The notes: generated by a model not told the origin, from the letters alone. DNA of 33,271 bases from CAJGCS01 sp045589955 (GCA_045589955.1 JAZNQD010000027.1:1-33271); one strand, 5' to 3'. Counted from the first letter of the stretch, positions 17,289-26,208 are shown. Made by a program: numbers and translations.

Positions 17289-18893
17289 ATGAAAGGATAT
17301 TTTAAAAAAAATATTATTGTATTTTTATATATTTTTGTTTTATTATCACTCTCTTCATGTAAAAAAAACCAACAAATAAGTATACCTAATGAATCGACTT
17401 TTCAAGTAATCTTTTTTGACATTGAAAATAGCTCAGATGGTTCAATACATTATGATGGAGTTAATAATGATCGTACATTAGGATATGATTCTGTTAAACC
17501 TGCTGATTGTTATATGATTAAAAGTGGTAATTTTGAGATTTTAGTTGATGGTGGTTTTCAATTGCAAGCTGGAGCAAGTGAAACTTATAATAATCGTGTT
17601 GCAAAAGTTTATCAAGAAAATGTAATTAAAAAAATTGAAAAGTACTGTACTGATAATGTTTTAGAATATCTTATTGTTACACATGGCGATTATGACCATT
17701 TAATTGGATTAGCAGTTGATAATGGAATATTGGATTATTTCTCATCGGATAAAAGAATTGATAAAATTATTGACTTCGATAGTGAAATGGTTGCATATTT
17801 AAGTAATCCTGATGGAAATGAGCTACTATCAATTAATAATAATTTTTATACTAGTCCTGAAATTATTAATAAATATCGTGAAAAAAGGGATAAACTAGTT
17901 TCAGATAATAAAACAATTCATATCCCTGCATCGGAGTTTTTTAATAATGATGAGTTATTAAAAGAAAATACATTAGTAAATGCTATGCCGGATAAAAGAA
18001 AATATCAGTATTTTCGCCTCGATAAAAATGGAAATTTAACTGATCAAGTCAATACGGCTTTAATTACGAATTTTTACTATTTTTCTAATGGTATTATTTA
18101 TCATAATGAATGTGATCCAATAACAAAAAATCAAATTGAAGCAAACTATCGTTATGTTCCAAAATATAAAAAACAAAATTTAGATTTTGGAACGCTAAAA
18201 GAAGAGAATGGACGTTATTATTTCTCAATTATTTTAAATACCAATGTTGAGTTAAGAATCCTATACAATTGGAATTATGATCATTTTTACCGTCACAGCT
18301 TTGATTCACAAGATCGTAATAATATTTCTGTATGTTTTGAAGTTGTATCTAACGATAATAAATTTCTTTCTTTAGGAGATATGGGATTTGGTGAGTCAGG
18401 TATTATTAATTATTATAAAGAAACTTCGATATTAAAAAATGTGAGTTGCTTTAAAGCTTCGCATCATGGAAGCACAAATAATTCAGAAAATTCAAGCGCT
18501 TTATACAATTTAATGAATGCAGATGTTGTAATTGTACCTGGTGTAGCACAAAACACAAATGTTGGAAATGGGACTGCGGTCATGAAAACTGACTTTTTTA
18601 ATAATGTTCTAAGTGCTAATAGTAATACGAAAATTTATTGTACACAAATTGCTCAAGTATTAGATAATGTTAATGGATTACACTTTATTTCTGCTCCTTT
18701 TTATGGTGATATAATTGTAATATTTTTTCAAACAGGACTTGATGTAGATTGTACTTATAAAGGCCAAGTTGATGGTTTTATATCAATGGAGTCTAATGAT
18801 TTAAAACATGTAATATTTAATAATTATTCTGAAAATCATATGATTAGTTATAATGAAACTGATTTTTGGAAATTAATTTATTTAAACAAATAG
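17289..18893 (+). CDS. ComEC-like metallo-beta-lactamase fold lipoprotein
   Basis: 534-residue predicted surface lipoprotein. The signal peptide ends in a LSSC lipobox (Cys24). The body is a metallo-beta-lactamase fold of the ComEC C-terminal type: ILVDGGFQ, the metal motif THGDYDHLIG with His132, Asp134, Asp136 and His137, then LGDMG (Asp364) and SHHGSTNNSEN (His392, His393). The first metal ligand pattern is HGDYDH rather than classical HxHxDH, as in some ComEC-like enzymes. Between these motifs lies a long insert, about residues 150-310, with no recognised domain. No ComEC transmembrane channel is present, so DNA uptake is not implied. It is the first gene of the cluster encoding the ABC transporter and MACPF protein. 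Substrate unknown; nuclease or phosphodiesterase activity is one option. Confidence 0.8.
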   Translation: MKGYFKKNIIVFLYIFVLLSLSSCKKNQQISIPNESTFQVIFFDIENSSDGSIHYDGVNNDRTLGYDSVKPADCYMIKSGNFEILVDGGFQLQAGASETYNNRVAKVYQENVIKKIEKYCTDNVLEYLIVTHGDYDHLIGLAVDNGILDYFSSDKRIDKIIDFDSEMVAYLSNPDGNELLSINNNFYTSPEIINKYREKRDKLVSDNKTIHIPASEFFNNDELLKENTLVNAMPDKRKYQYFRLDKNGNLTDQVNTALITNFYYFSNGIIYHNECDPITKNQIEANYRYVPKYKKQNLDFGTLKEENGRYYFSIILNTNVELRILYNWNYDHFYRHSFDSQDRNNISVCFEVVSNDNKFLSLGDMGFGESGIINYYKETSILKNVSCFKASHHGSTNNSENSSALYNLMNADVVIVPGVAQNTNVGNGTAVMKTDFFNNVLSANSNTKIYCTQIAQVLDNVNGLHFISAPFYGDIIVIFFQTGLDVDCTYKGQVDGFISMESNDLKHVIFNNYSENHMISYNETDFWKLIYLNK

Positions 18894-18906
18894 AAATGAG
18901 GTAAAT

Positions 18907-19506
18907 ATGAGTAAGTTTAAAAAATTCTTTTTAATTAGTACACTTTTTATATTTGTTCTACTCGGATTAACAAGCTGTAAACTGTTTAAAAAACCTACTG
19001 AAGAACCCGAAAAAGCTCCTTCAGTAACTTGTGATATTAAATTTGCAAAAACTGTAAATGACAAATATGAGGCTACTGAGTGGTATGATGATAATTCATT
19101 TGAAATTAATACTAAGATATATGTTATTGTTGATTTTACTTTTATTAATTATGGATCTGAAGATGATTTAATTGAATTTAAAATTCAAATTCCAAATGCA
19201 AAATATTATTCAACATATGATTATGTAAAAGGCTCAATTATCCCTACAATAGATGAAAAACCCGTTTATAATTCTGATGGAACTATTAATATGACAATAA
19301 TTGAGTTAGGTGATATGTTTTTTTATATTAAAAAGGGAGAAATACCATTTAAGTATACTTATTGCTTTGCTATAGAGGCAAATATGGAATGTAAATTTGC
19401 TGAATTTAAAGCTGTTTTTATTTCGGATAATGGTATGGTTATGGATAGAAATCAAACATTTGTCAAAACATATTCTTTTTATTCTAAAGAAGGGAATCAA
19501 GAATAA
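18907..19506 (+). CDS. Lipoprotein of unknown function
   Basis: 199-residue predicted lipoprotein with a clear signal peptide and LTSC lipobox at Cys24, then a short Lys/Glu/Pro-rich spacer. The remainder alternates hydrophobic strands (TKIYVIVDFTFINYGS, LIEFKIQIPNAKYY, FKYTYCFAIEANMECKFAEF), which suggests one beta-sandwich domain; no family was recognised. It has a GAGGT ribosome site, begins 13 bases after the MBL lipoprotein and overlaps the next permease gene by one base, so it is probably translated with the transporter. It could be a substrate-binding or adaptor component, or an immunity lipoprotein against the pore-forming protein; both are inference. Confidence 0.75.
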   Translation: MSKFKKFFLISTLFIFVLLGLTSCKLFKKPTEEPEKAPSVTCDIKFAKTVNDKYEATEWYDDNSFEINTKIYVIVDFTFINYGSEDDLIEFKIQIPNAKYYSTYDYVKGSIIPTIDEKPVYNSDGTINMTIIELGDMFFYIKKGEIPFKYTYCFAIEANMECKFAEFKAVFISDNGMVMDRNQTFVKTYSFYSKEGNQE

Positions 19507-20627
19507 TGAGAAATAATGTGAAACAATTATTAATTACATCTGTACTTTCCTTTCTAATCGCATTATTTGCAATTCTTATTTCATTTTTCTCATTTGTAAA
19601 TGAGGCTATTAAAGAACAGGCAATTGCAAATAATCAATTATCTATCTTTGTTAATGCAGATTATGATTATATCATTAATAATCCATCTAACGAGCAAATC
19701 GAAAATTTTATGAAAAATGAGTCAATTGAGGAAGTGGTTCCTTTTTATCAACTTATATTTGAATTTGATATTGCAGGTGATAAAATTGAATTAACTATGA
19801 AATCTATTGATGATATGAATTCCCTTTGTTATACTGAATTTTCAAAAGATCGTTTAGTAAAAGAAAAAGATGTATCTGGGAATAAAATATACTTAGATTA
19901 TGGATTTGCAAAAAAGTATAATATTAAATTAGGTGATACAATTGGCGAAAATGTTATGCAATTCGTAGTTGCAGGATTTTATTCAAACTATAATCAACAT
20001 TTAGCTTATGTCCCAAACCTTAATAATATTGTAAAAAGTAAGTTAAATTATTCTGGTACATATATTAAAGTTGCAAATGAAGAAGAATTTAAGAAAAGTG
20101 TTGTTGATGGATATAAACCACTTGCTACATTAAAAGATCGAGAATCTTTTTCAGATGATGAAGCTTACCAAAATTATTTAGATAATTTTTATAACCGTGA
20201 TCATAGCTCATATATTGTAAATAAAAACTTAAAAGAGTCTGAAGAAACTGAAAGCTTTGCAATTAGAATTAGTCAATTAAAGAATAATTATCTAATTAGC
20301 GGGATTGTTTCTAGTACTATTATATTATTTGGATTAATAAGTTTATCTTTAATATTTATTAAGAAAATTAAGTACGAAGTTGTTGATGGAAATAAAAGAA
20401 ATATTCTTGTAAGATATGCTATTTCTGGTGGTATTAGTTTACTTGTTGTAGTGTTAATATGGTTAATAAGTGTAGTAGGCTCAATTTATTCTCAAGTGTA
20501 TTTTATTAAATTATCTAGTATTTTAAGCTATGGATGGTTAAGTATTACTCTACCAATAGTGAGTGTAATTATTGCAACTGGAGTAAATTTACTTATTGTA
20601 AGAGGTTATAAAGAAAAACAAAGATGA
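19506..20627 (+). CDS. MacB/FtsX-like ABC transporter permease, 1
   Basis: 373-residue membrane protein with the MacB-type permease layout: one N-terminal membrane segment (about residues 8-32), a large extracellular domain (about 33-262), then three C-terminal segments (about 265-287, 303-327 and 338-365). The extracellular part has the MacB core feel: LDYGFAKKYNIKLGDTIGEN and MQFVVAGFYSNYNQHLAYVP. Such permeases use mechanotransmission and extract or move lipoproteins, peptides or drugs rather than forming a through-channel. The start overlaps the preceding lipoprotein stop by one base, and the next permease overlaps its stop by four (ATGA). Substrate unknown. Confidence 0.8.
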   Translation: MRNNVKQLLITSVLSFLIALFAILISFFSFVNEAIKEQAIANNQLSIFVNADYDYIINNPSNEQIENFMKNESIEEVVPFYQLIFEFDIAGDKIELTMKSIDDMNSLCYTEFSKDRLVKEKDVSGNKIYLDYGFAKKYNIKLGDTIGENVMQFVVAGFYSNYNQHLAYVPNLNNIVKSKLNYSGTYIKVANEEEFKKSVVDGYKPLATLKDRESFSDDEAYQNYLDNFYNRDHSSYIVNKNLKESEETESFAIRISQLKNNYLISGIVSSTIILFGLISLSLIFIKKIKYEVVDGNKRNILVRYAISGGISLLVVVLIWLISVVGSIYSQVYFIKLSSILSYGWLSITLPIVSVIIATGVNLLIVRGYKEKQR

Positions 20628-21553
20628 AAAATATTAGATATTTATTAAAAACAAAAAACTACTATGTTTCTTGTTTAGTTCTAATTGTTCTTTACTTGAT
20701 TATTATTTTATCTTTTTCTCGTTTTTGGTCTAGAACATTAGATACATATCAAACATTTAATCAATTTTCATCAGATAGTGTAGCATATGATCAATTCTCG
20801 GAAGAAAGTGATAGTTTTGCAAATTTCGAAAATAGTGTTTTCGTTTCTTTAACAAATAAAGAAGGAGAAGGTCTAAATGTAATTGCTTATCAATTCTTAG
20901 AAAATACTAATTATACTAATAACTCTATATTTAACAATAGTAATATTATAAAAAATGAGTTTCAGGTATTAGAAAAAAATGAAATTGCAATACCAAAATC
21001 AATTGCCAATCAATACGATTTAAATGTTCAAGATTATATTTATGTAAACGGTAATAAGTGTGAAATTAAATTTATTTATCGTGACGTTTATCAAGTATTT
21101 AGTGTTGATTACTCTGTTAAACAAACAATTGTCCTGATTGGAATTGATACTTTAGATTTAAATAAAGCAATTAATTATTGTAATTTTGATCCTGATCAAA
21201 CTATGCATAGTAAAATATATACTTTTAATCCAATTAGAAAACAATTGATTACACATATTTTTCTTTATTCAATAATATGTGTAATTCTTACAAGCTTAGT
21301 TACATTTGTTTTAACGATATTTAGAAGAAAAGATGAAGTGAGAACTTTCCGCAATTTAAGATATTGTGGAACTAAAAATATTTTCTTTAAATTATTGGCA
21401 GTTGAGCTTATGTACATAATCCCATCTTTATTGATTGTTTCTATTATTAGTATATTATTTAATGTTTCGTCTCTTTTAATTTTGATGATTATATCTGGTA
21501 TTATTGGTTGGATGATAAATATGATAATATTAACTTGTAGAATAATGAGGTAG
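20624..21553 (+). CDS. MacB/FtsX-like ABC transporter permease, 2
   Basis: 309-residue partner permease. It has an N-terminal membrane segment (about residues 12-30), an extracellular domain (about 31-205) and three C-terminal segments (about 207-230, 250-275 and 278-303). The extracellular domain shows the same logic as permease 1: NEIAIPKSIANQYDLNVQDY followed by a strand-rich segment. The coupling-helix region just after the second segment is RRKDEVRTFRNLRYCGTKN, as in FtsX-type permeases. The two unequal permeases and the ATPase that begins 3 bases later form a complete heteromeric ABC transporter. Assignment rests on topology and neighbours more than on strong motifs. Confidence 0.78.
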   Translation: MKNIRYLLKTKNYYVSCLVLIVLYLIIILSFSRFWSRTLDTYQTFNQFSSDSVAYDQFSEESDSFANFENSVFVSLTNKEGEGLNVIAYQFLENTNYTNNSIFNNSNIIKNEFQVLEKNEIAIPKSIANQYDLNVQDYIYVNGNKCEIKFIYRDVYQVFSVDYSVKQTIVLIGIDTLDLNKAINYCNFDPDQTMHSKIYTFNPIRKQLITHIFLYSIICVILTSLVTFVLTIFRRKDEVRTFRNLRYCGTKNIFFKLLAVELMYIIPSLLIVSIISILFNVSSLLILMIISGIIGWMINMIILTCRIMR

Positions 21554-21556
21554 TTT

Positions 21557-22327
21557 ATGAAACCAATTTTAAAAGTAGAAAATTTGAATATTTCTTTTCA
21601 ACAAAAAAATGGAAAAAAAATTATTGTTGAAAATGGATCATTTGAAGTTAATCCTGGAGAATTTGTATTAATTCTTGGTGAGAATGGAGCTGGTAAATCA
21701 AGTATTTTTAGATCAATTGTACGTGAAGATACAAATCCATCTAACGATAAACGTGATATGTATTTTAATGGTGAATTAATAGATACACAAAAGAAATTAG
21801 ATGTATTTCGAAGATCTATAGGATACGCTAGACAAGAAGACGATCCAGATCGCTTTTTTTCTCGAAAAGTTATAAGATATGTAAAAGACTATGTTGAAGC
21901 ATCACAACAATTAATTGGGACTGATGCAGATATGGCTATAGATGAAGTTTATAATGCTTTAAAATGTGATAAATATGCAGATGGTGAATTAAAAACACGT
22001 AAGTTATCGAAGTGTAGTGGTGGAGAAAAAAGAATGGTTACATTGCTCTCAGCTCTTTCAAGAACTAAATCAGATCTTTATATTTTAGATGAACCGATTA
22101 ATAATTTAGATGCACCACATGCCCGTTTATTAAATAATTATTTAGCTCGCTTAAAAAAAAGAGATAATCCTCCTGGTATATTAGTTATTACACATTGCCA
22201 CATGTTTCAATGTGTTGATAGAGTATATAAATTGGATAATGGTAAAATATATGAAATAAGTAATTATATACCAAAGAGTTGCTATGGAGATTGCAATGAG
22301 TGTGGATTATATAAAGAGGAGGAATAG
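21557..22327 (+). CDS. ABC transporter ATP-binding protein with C-terminal Cys cluster
   Basis: 256-residue ATPase energising the two upstream permeases. Walker A is GENGAGKSS (residues 41-49), the Q-loop region is SIGYARQEDDPD, the signature is SGGEK from Ser154, Walker B is LYILDEP with Asp178 and Glu179, and the H-loop is THCH with His213. All catalytic elements are present. Two oddities are seen. The signature is preceded by Cys153, and the last 15 residues carry Cys242, Cys246 and Cys249 (CYGDCNEC), a CxxxCxxC pattern after the nucleotide-binding domain that could bind metal or sense redox state. The gene ends directly before the MACPF start with a GAGGAGG-like ribosome site inside its last codons, so the two are tightly coupled. 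Confidence 0.95.
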   Translation: MKPILKVENLNISFQQKNGKKIIVENGSFEVNPGEFVLILGENGAGKSSIFRSIVREDTNPSNDKRDMYFNGELIDTQKKLDVFRRSIGYARQEDDPDRFFSRKVIRYVKDYVEASQQLIGTDADMAIDEVYNALKCDKYADGELKTRKLSKCSGGEKRMVTLLSALSRTKSDLYILDEPINNLDAPHARLLNNYLARLKKRDNPPGILVITHCHMFQCVDRVYKLDNGKIYEISNYIPKSCYGDCNECGLYKEEE

Positions 22328-24907
22328 ATGAAAAAAGTTATAAAATATATAAAAGTTTTACAGAGTTTATTAATATCGCTCATGTTTATGTGTGCAGTTG
22401 CTTTTACCTCAACTGCCAATGCTAATATTGATAATTCAACAAAAATAAATGAACAAGATGCTATTAAACTTTCTCAAGGCTTGAATTTGAGTACTGATGA
22501 CCTAGTTTATGATATTGGTGCAAAATCATATTATATTTTTGATAATGAAAAATTATTTCAATCAAATTTATTTACAAATTCACTAATTACTGATGTAAGA
22601 AATATTTCTTTGACTGGTCGTAGTAAAGAAGAACTTTCTAAATCATATGGAAAAAGTCGTGCTGTAAATATGGGAGGAGGTATTACTGTTCCGGTTCCAG
22701 AAATCCAAGAAGTATCTGCTAACATTGGAATGAACTTTCAAACAGATATTTCTCAATCATTGACTACTGTTAACGAAGAATATTATGAATATTTTGAAAG
22801 ATATCAACAAACAAGAATTATTACTACAGACTGGAAAGCTTATGATTTAACAGATTATTTTAATCCTGCTTTTGTTGAAGAATTTAATAAAATTAATAAT
22901 ATTAATGATGCTATTAAATTTCTAGAAAAATATGGTACACATGTATTTGATAAGTATTGCTTAGGTGGATCATTAATTATTACAAACTATGTTGTTTCAT
23001 CAGTAAATATTTCAGAAGAATATCGTTCAAATAACGTTGAACTTAGCCTAAATGCGAAAATTGCTAAAGCTGCTGAAACAAATGCAGGTGGCTCTGCTTT
23101 TCAAATGGAAGGTACTAATGTCTCAAATGAAAATACAAAGTCTATGATGAATATGCGTGCAAGAGGCGGTATGCAATTAAATGCTTTATCAGTACACGAT
23201 TTGTTCACATATAAACAAGAGTATGCAACAGGTGGTGGTTCTGGATACGTATACGTTGATTGGATTAAATCTTTTGATAAACCAACTCACGAGGTTGTAA
23301 TTGATGTTGCTAATCCAGTTGCAATATGGGAATTAATGGAAAAAAGCTCATATTATAATCCTGCAATTGAGTATTTATTACAACAAGCTTTTGAAGTTAT
23401 GTCATATAGTAATTATGCGCAATTATGCAATGAATATAATATAAATAGTAATATTATTGGTAATATCCAATATGAGTCAAATGGAGTAAATGTAAAATTT
23501 AGTATTTCAGGCGATACAATTAAATTGCCTTCTGGAATTGTTGCATCAGTCGAACTTGGCGAAACAATTATGCGTAAAGAAGATTCAGAAGATGTAATTG
23601 TTCAATTAAATAAAGAATATGATTTTGCAAGAATAGAAGATAACAAGTTGGTTATTGATGATAATACAAATGGCAAAAGCTTAGTCCTTGAAATTCTAAT
23701 GAATGAAGAAATAGTTTATTCGTTAAAAATCGGAATTTTCGATGATCCATCATTTTATAGCAATGGTTATGGAACAATAGACCAACCTTATTTAATTTCA
23801 TCATTAAGTGAATGGAATTCATTTATCAATGATCGAGATACATTTAATAAAAGAACATATTTTGCATTGGCAAATGACATTGATTTAAATGGTGAAAATT
23901 ACAGCGTTGGTGGTAGTATTGATACATTTAAAGGTGTATTTGATGGAAATAATTTTACGTTATCTAACTTTTCTGTTATTTCTAAAGGAGAAATGAAAAA
24001 TATCGGCATTTTCTCATCAAATTATGGTATTATTCAAAATTTAACTGTAGAAAATGTGAAAATCATTAATTCTGGTATACTTAAAGCTAAAAATTCAGGC
24101 ATTAATGCTGGTGTTATAGTTGGAGAAAATTATGGTTCAATTTACAATGTTATTGTTAAAAACTCTTCAATTCGTATTTCATCGCAATTAAAAGATTCAA
24201 ATTCAAAACTTAATGTCGGTTTAATAACAGGGTTTTCTGCTGGACAAGTTGTTGAATGTGGTGTTACACAATGTAATGTATATGGTTTGTCTTGGAAAGA
24301 ATCAGGTTCTGTTAATGTTGGAGGAATTGCCGGTAATGTTCAAACGAGTGAAATATTAAAATGCTACGTAAATAATACGAAGATTAATGCACATAACGAA
24401 CAAGGTGATAATGCTACATATAATTTGGGAGGAATTGCAGGAAATGTTGTTTCAGATGGTGGATTTGATAATGTTGCATCTTTTCTAGGAATAACGTTAA
24501 ATCCAATTTCAGATGGAATGAAAATTGATGAAATTACAATTGGTGGAACTAAGAAAAAAGTTAATACTGGTGATACAATAATGTACTTAAATAAAGCTTT
24601 TAAATGGAATGGTTCTTCTTGGGATGAATTAGGCTTAATCTGTAACATTGACTATTGTATTACTCAGGATAATACATATAATACAACAAATGGCAATTTT
24701 GGATATATAGTAGGTAATTCAAATGCTAAAATGGTATTTTCAAGTTGTTATTTTGAAGGATTTATGGATAAGGCGTCTGGCGGTAGTTCTGCGGAAGGAT
24801 GTAAAATGTTGAGAGAATTAACACTATTAAACATTAATGAAGCGGCTTTTAATCTAAATTGGACTACTGATTCTAATGGAAATATTATTCTTAAAAAACA
24901 TGCATAG
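22328..24907 (+). CDS. Secreted MACPF (perforin-like) protein with GLUG repeats
   Basis: 859-residue secreted protein. A type I signal peptide covers residues 1-32 (cleavage after ANA). Residues about 85-385 form a membrane attack complex/perforin domain. The signature is YGTHVFDKYCLGGSL, with Tyr202, Gly203, Thr204, His205 and the Gly213-Gly214 pair, in the GTHV variant common in bacterial MACPFs. The Gly-rich AGGSAFQMEG stretch (about 252-261) lies where a membrane-inserting helical cluster is expected. After a beta-rich linker, residues about 480-590 read PYLISSLSEWNSF...LANDIDLNG...GVFDGNNFTLSNF, followed by GLUG-type repeats (NVGLITG, NVGGIAGNV, NLGGIAGNV, NFGYIVG; about 590-795), which probably form a surface or receptor-binding beta structure. 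MACPFs oligomerise into pores. It begins one base after the ATPase gene. Target cell unknown. Confidence 0.88.
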   Translation: MKKVIKYIKVLQSLLISLMFMCAVAFTSTANANIDNSTKINEQDAIKLSQGLNLSTDDLVYDIGAKSYYIFDNEKLFQSNLFTNSLITDVRNISLTGRSKEELSKSYGKSRAVNMGGGITVPVPEIQEVSANIGMNFQTDISQSLTTVNEEYYEYFERYQQTRIITTDWKAYDLTDYFNPAFVEEFNKINNINDAIKFLEKYGTHVFDKYCLGGSLIITNYVVSSVNISEEYRSNNVELSLNAKIAKAAETNAGGSAFQMEGTNVSNENTKSMMNMRARGGMQLNALSVHDLFTYKQEYATGGGSGYVYVDWIKSFDKPTHEVVIDVANPVAIWELMEKSSYYNPAIEYLLQQAFEVMSYSNYAQLCNEYNINSNIIGNIQYESNGVNVKFSISGDTIKLPSGIVASVELGETIMRKEDSEDVIVQLNKEYDFARIEDNKLVIDDNTNGKSLVLEILMNEEIVYSLKIGIFDDPSFYSNGYGTIDQPYLISSLSEWNSFINDRDTFNKRTYFALANDIDLNGENYSVGGSIDTFKGVFDGNNFTLSNFSVISKGEMKNIGIFSSNYGIIQNLTVENVKIINSGILKAKNSGINAGVIVGENYGSIYNVIVKNSSIRISSQLKDSNSKLNVGLITGFSAGQVVECGVTQCNVYGLSWKESGSVNVGGIAGNVQTSEILKCYVNNTKINAHNEQGDNATYNLGGIAGNVVSDGGFDNVASFLGITLNPISDGMKIDEITIGGTKKKVNTGDTIMYLNKAFKWNGSSWDELGLICNIDYCITQDNTYNTTNGNFGYIVGNSNAKMVFSSCYFEGFMDKASGGSSAEGCKMLRELTLLNINEAAFNLNWTTDSNGNIILKKHA

Positions 24908-24917
24908 GAGATACAAT

Positions 24918-25253
24918 ATGAAAATTAAAAAAATTATCATCAGTTTTATAATATTATCATTTACTTTTATATTAGTTGGATGTAAACAAAAAAATTCAAC
25001 ACCAAGTGGTCCTACGACTCCTAATATAAATGTTGTTGATGATAGCAAAGCTCATTATTTAGTTTTTATGGTGAATGGAAAAGAAATTGGTAAAATGCAT
25101 GTTGTTAAAACTGATACTTATAGTGATTTAGAACCATATTTTCCAACAATTCCAGAAGTAAAAGGTTATACAGCTTATTGGGAGGAAGTGGAAGTTTATT
25201 CTAACTCTGAAACTGAAGTAATCATAAATGCATACTATATAAAAATAAATTAA
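24918..25253 (+). CDS. Small lipoprotein, last gene of the MACPF cluster
   Basis: 111-residue predicted lipoprotein: signal peptide with LVGC lipobox at Cys22, a Ser/Thr/Pro-rich spacer, then one strand-rich module (YLVFMVNGKEIGKMHVVKTD...PEVKGYTAYWEEVEV...TEVIINAYYI). The module resembles a single InlB B-type repeat, with its Gly-Tyr-x-x-x-Trp core and closing strand. ATG 24918 is chosen over an upstream in-frame start at 24876 because AGGAG at 24906-24910 fits it and the upstream option would bury the signal peptide inside the MACPF gene. It lies 10 bases after the MACPF stop and before a strong terminator, so it belongs to the cluster. An immunity or anchoring role is possible but not shown. 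Confidence 0.75.
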   Translation: MKIKKIIISFIILSFTFILVGCKQKNSTPSGPTTPNINVVDDSKAHYLVFMVNGKEIGKMHVVKTDTYSDLEPYFPTIPEVKGYTAYWEEVEVYSNSETEVIINAYYIKIN

Positions 25254-25260
25254 AGCATAT

Positions 25261-25288
25261 AAAACACTGACATTTTGTCAGTGTTTTT
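25261..25288 (+). terminator. Terminator of the MACPF-ABC cluster
   Basis: Perfect 11-base stem AAAACACTGAC (25261-25271) with GTCAGTGTTTT (25277-25287), 5-base loop and T run, 7 bases after the last stop. Confidence 0.93.
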
Positions 25289-25314
25289 GTAACTAAATTT
25301 CTAAAATATACTTC

Positions 25315-25343
25315 TTGACTTTAGAAGCATTTAAAGATATAAT
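25315..25343 (+). promoter_or_regulatory. Near-consensus promoter
   Basis: TTGACT (25315-25320) and TATAAT (25338-25343) with an ideal 17-base spacer. The start codon at 25378 is only about 28 bases past the expected transcription start, and the short leader shows no Shine-Dalgarno sequence. Confidence 0.85.
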
Positions 25344-25377
25344 ATAATAAGTATTAATTAAACTTTGGTATTTTTAT

Positions 25378-26208
25378 ATGAAAAATTATTTAAAAAGAAT
25401 ATTAATTTTAATGGCAGCCCTATTTGGAATATTGCTAATTGCTGGAATCAATTATGAATTATTTGAAGCATTAACCGGGAAAGTTTTTAAATATCATCCC
25501 GATGCGGGAATCTTTTTTGGCCTATTAAAAAAAGATAGACAAGCAACGAATTTGTTTTACTGGGAGTTAGATTTCTTTAGAATCGTTGTTCATGTCTCAT
25601 TTGCGCTTTCCCTAGCATCGTTTATAATATTTTTTAGTGCAATATTTAAATATAAGCGTTTTGATCTTGCAAAAGTAATTGTTGCCTTATTAAGTATTAT
25701 TATTGCGCTTAATATTCCATTTATGATAATACAATTTGCCTTTTTTGTTGTAGCACCATATTTGTTAACCCTGATATTATGGTTAAATGCAATTCTAAGT
25801 ATTGTAATTTCTTCAATACTAATTTATCGATTAAAAACTCAATATAAAAATTATCGTAATTATTCTCTTGAGTTAAAAGCATATTTTCTCGATGTTAAAA
25901 ATGTTGAAATACTTGGATATTTTTGTCATAATGATTATACGGGAATTATCAAATACTCTTCTGATGAATCAAAACCAATCTTTGAAGAAGAAAATGGTGA
26001 ATATATAATATATTTAAATAATAACAAAATTAAAGATTGCGAAGATAAATTTATCTTAAAACTTGGTTATTGGTCTTACTACATCGATAAAGTTGTATCA
26101 AGATATAAACAACAAGAGCTAGATTATCATGAAAATGCATTAAATTATGCGAATAAATTATTAAAAGAAAATATGAAAGGAAATAAGAAAAAACATGAAA
26201 AGAATTAA
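25378..26208 (+). CDS. Membrane protein of unknown function
   Basis: 276-residue integral membrane protein, not recognised. Hydrophobic segments lie at about residues 8-25, 62-85, 98-120 and 121-150, followed by a soluble, charged cytoplasmic-like domain (about 160-276) ending in a Lys-rich tail. The soluble part has alternating strands (NVEILGYFCHNDYTGIIKYS, GEYIIYLNNNKIKD), then a long helix. The first start of the frame is used; no ribosome site precedes it although the promoter is excellent. Its last 14 bases overlap the start of the SGNH lipoprotein gene in another frame, so the two are a coupled pair; a role in assembling or anchoring that lipoprotein is inference only. Confidence 0.7.
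   Translation: MKNYLKRILILMAALFGILLIAGINYELFEALTGKVFKYHPDAGIFFGLLKKDRQATNLFYWELDFFRIVVHVSFALSLASFIIFFSAIFKYKRFDLAKVIVALLSIIIALNIPFMIIQFAFFVVAPYLLTLILWLNAILSIVISSILIYRLKTQYKNYRNYSLELKAYFLDVKNVEILGYFCHNDYTGIIKYSSDESKPIFEEENGEYIIYLNNNKIKDCEDKFILKLGYWSYYIDKVVSRYKQQELDYHENALNYANKLLKENMKGNKKKHEKN

Noticed and set aside
17289..18893. Calling the MBL lipoprotein ComEC
   Set aside because: Only the hydrolase domain is similar; the channel-forming membrane domain and competence neighbours are absent.
19506..21553. Mycoplasma-type code with TGA as tryptophan
   Set aside because: TGA ends the first permease gene at a normal ATGA overlap, and conserved Trp positions are all TGG.
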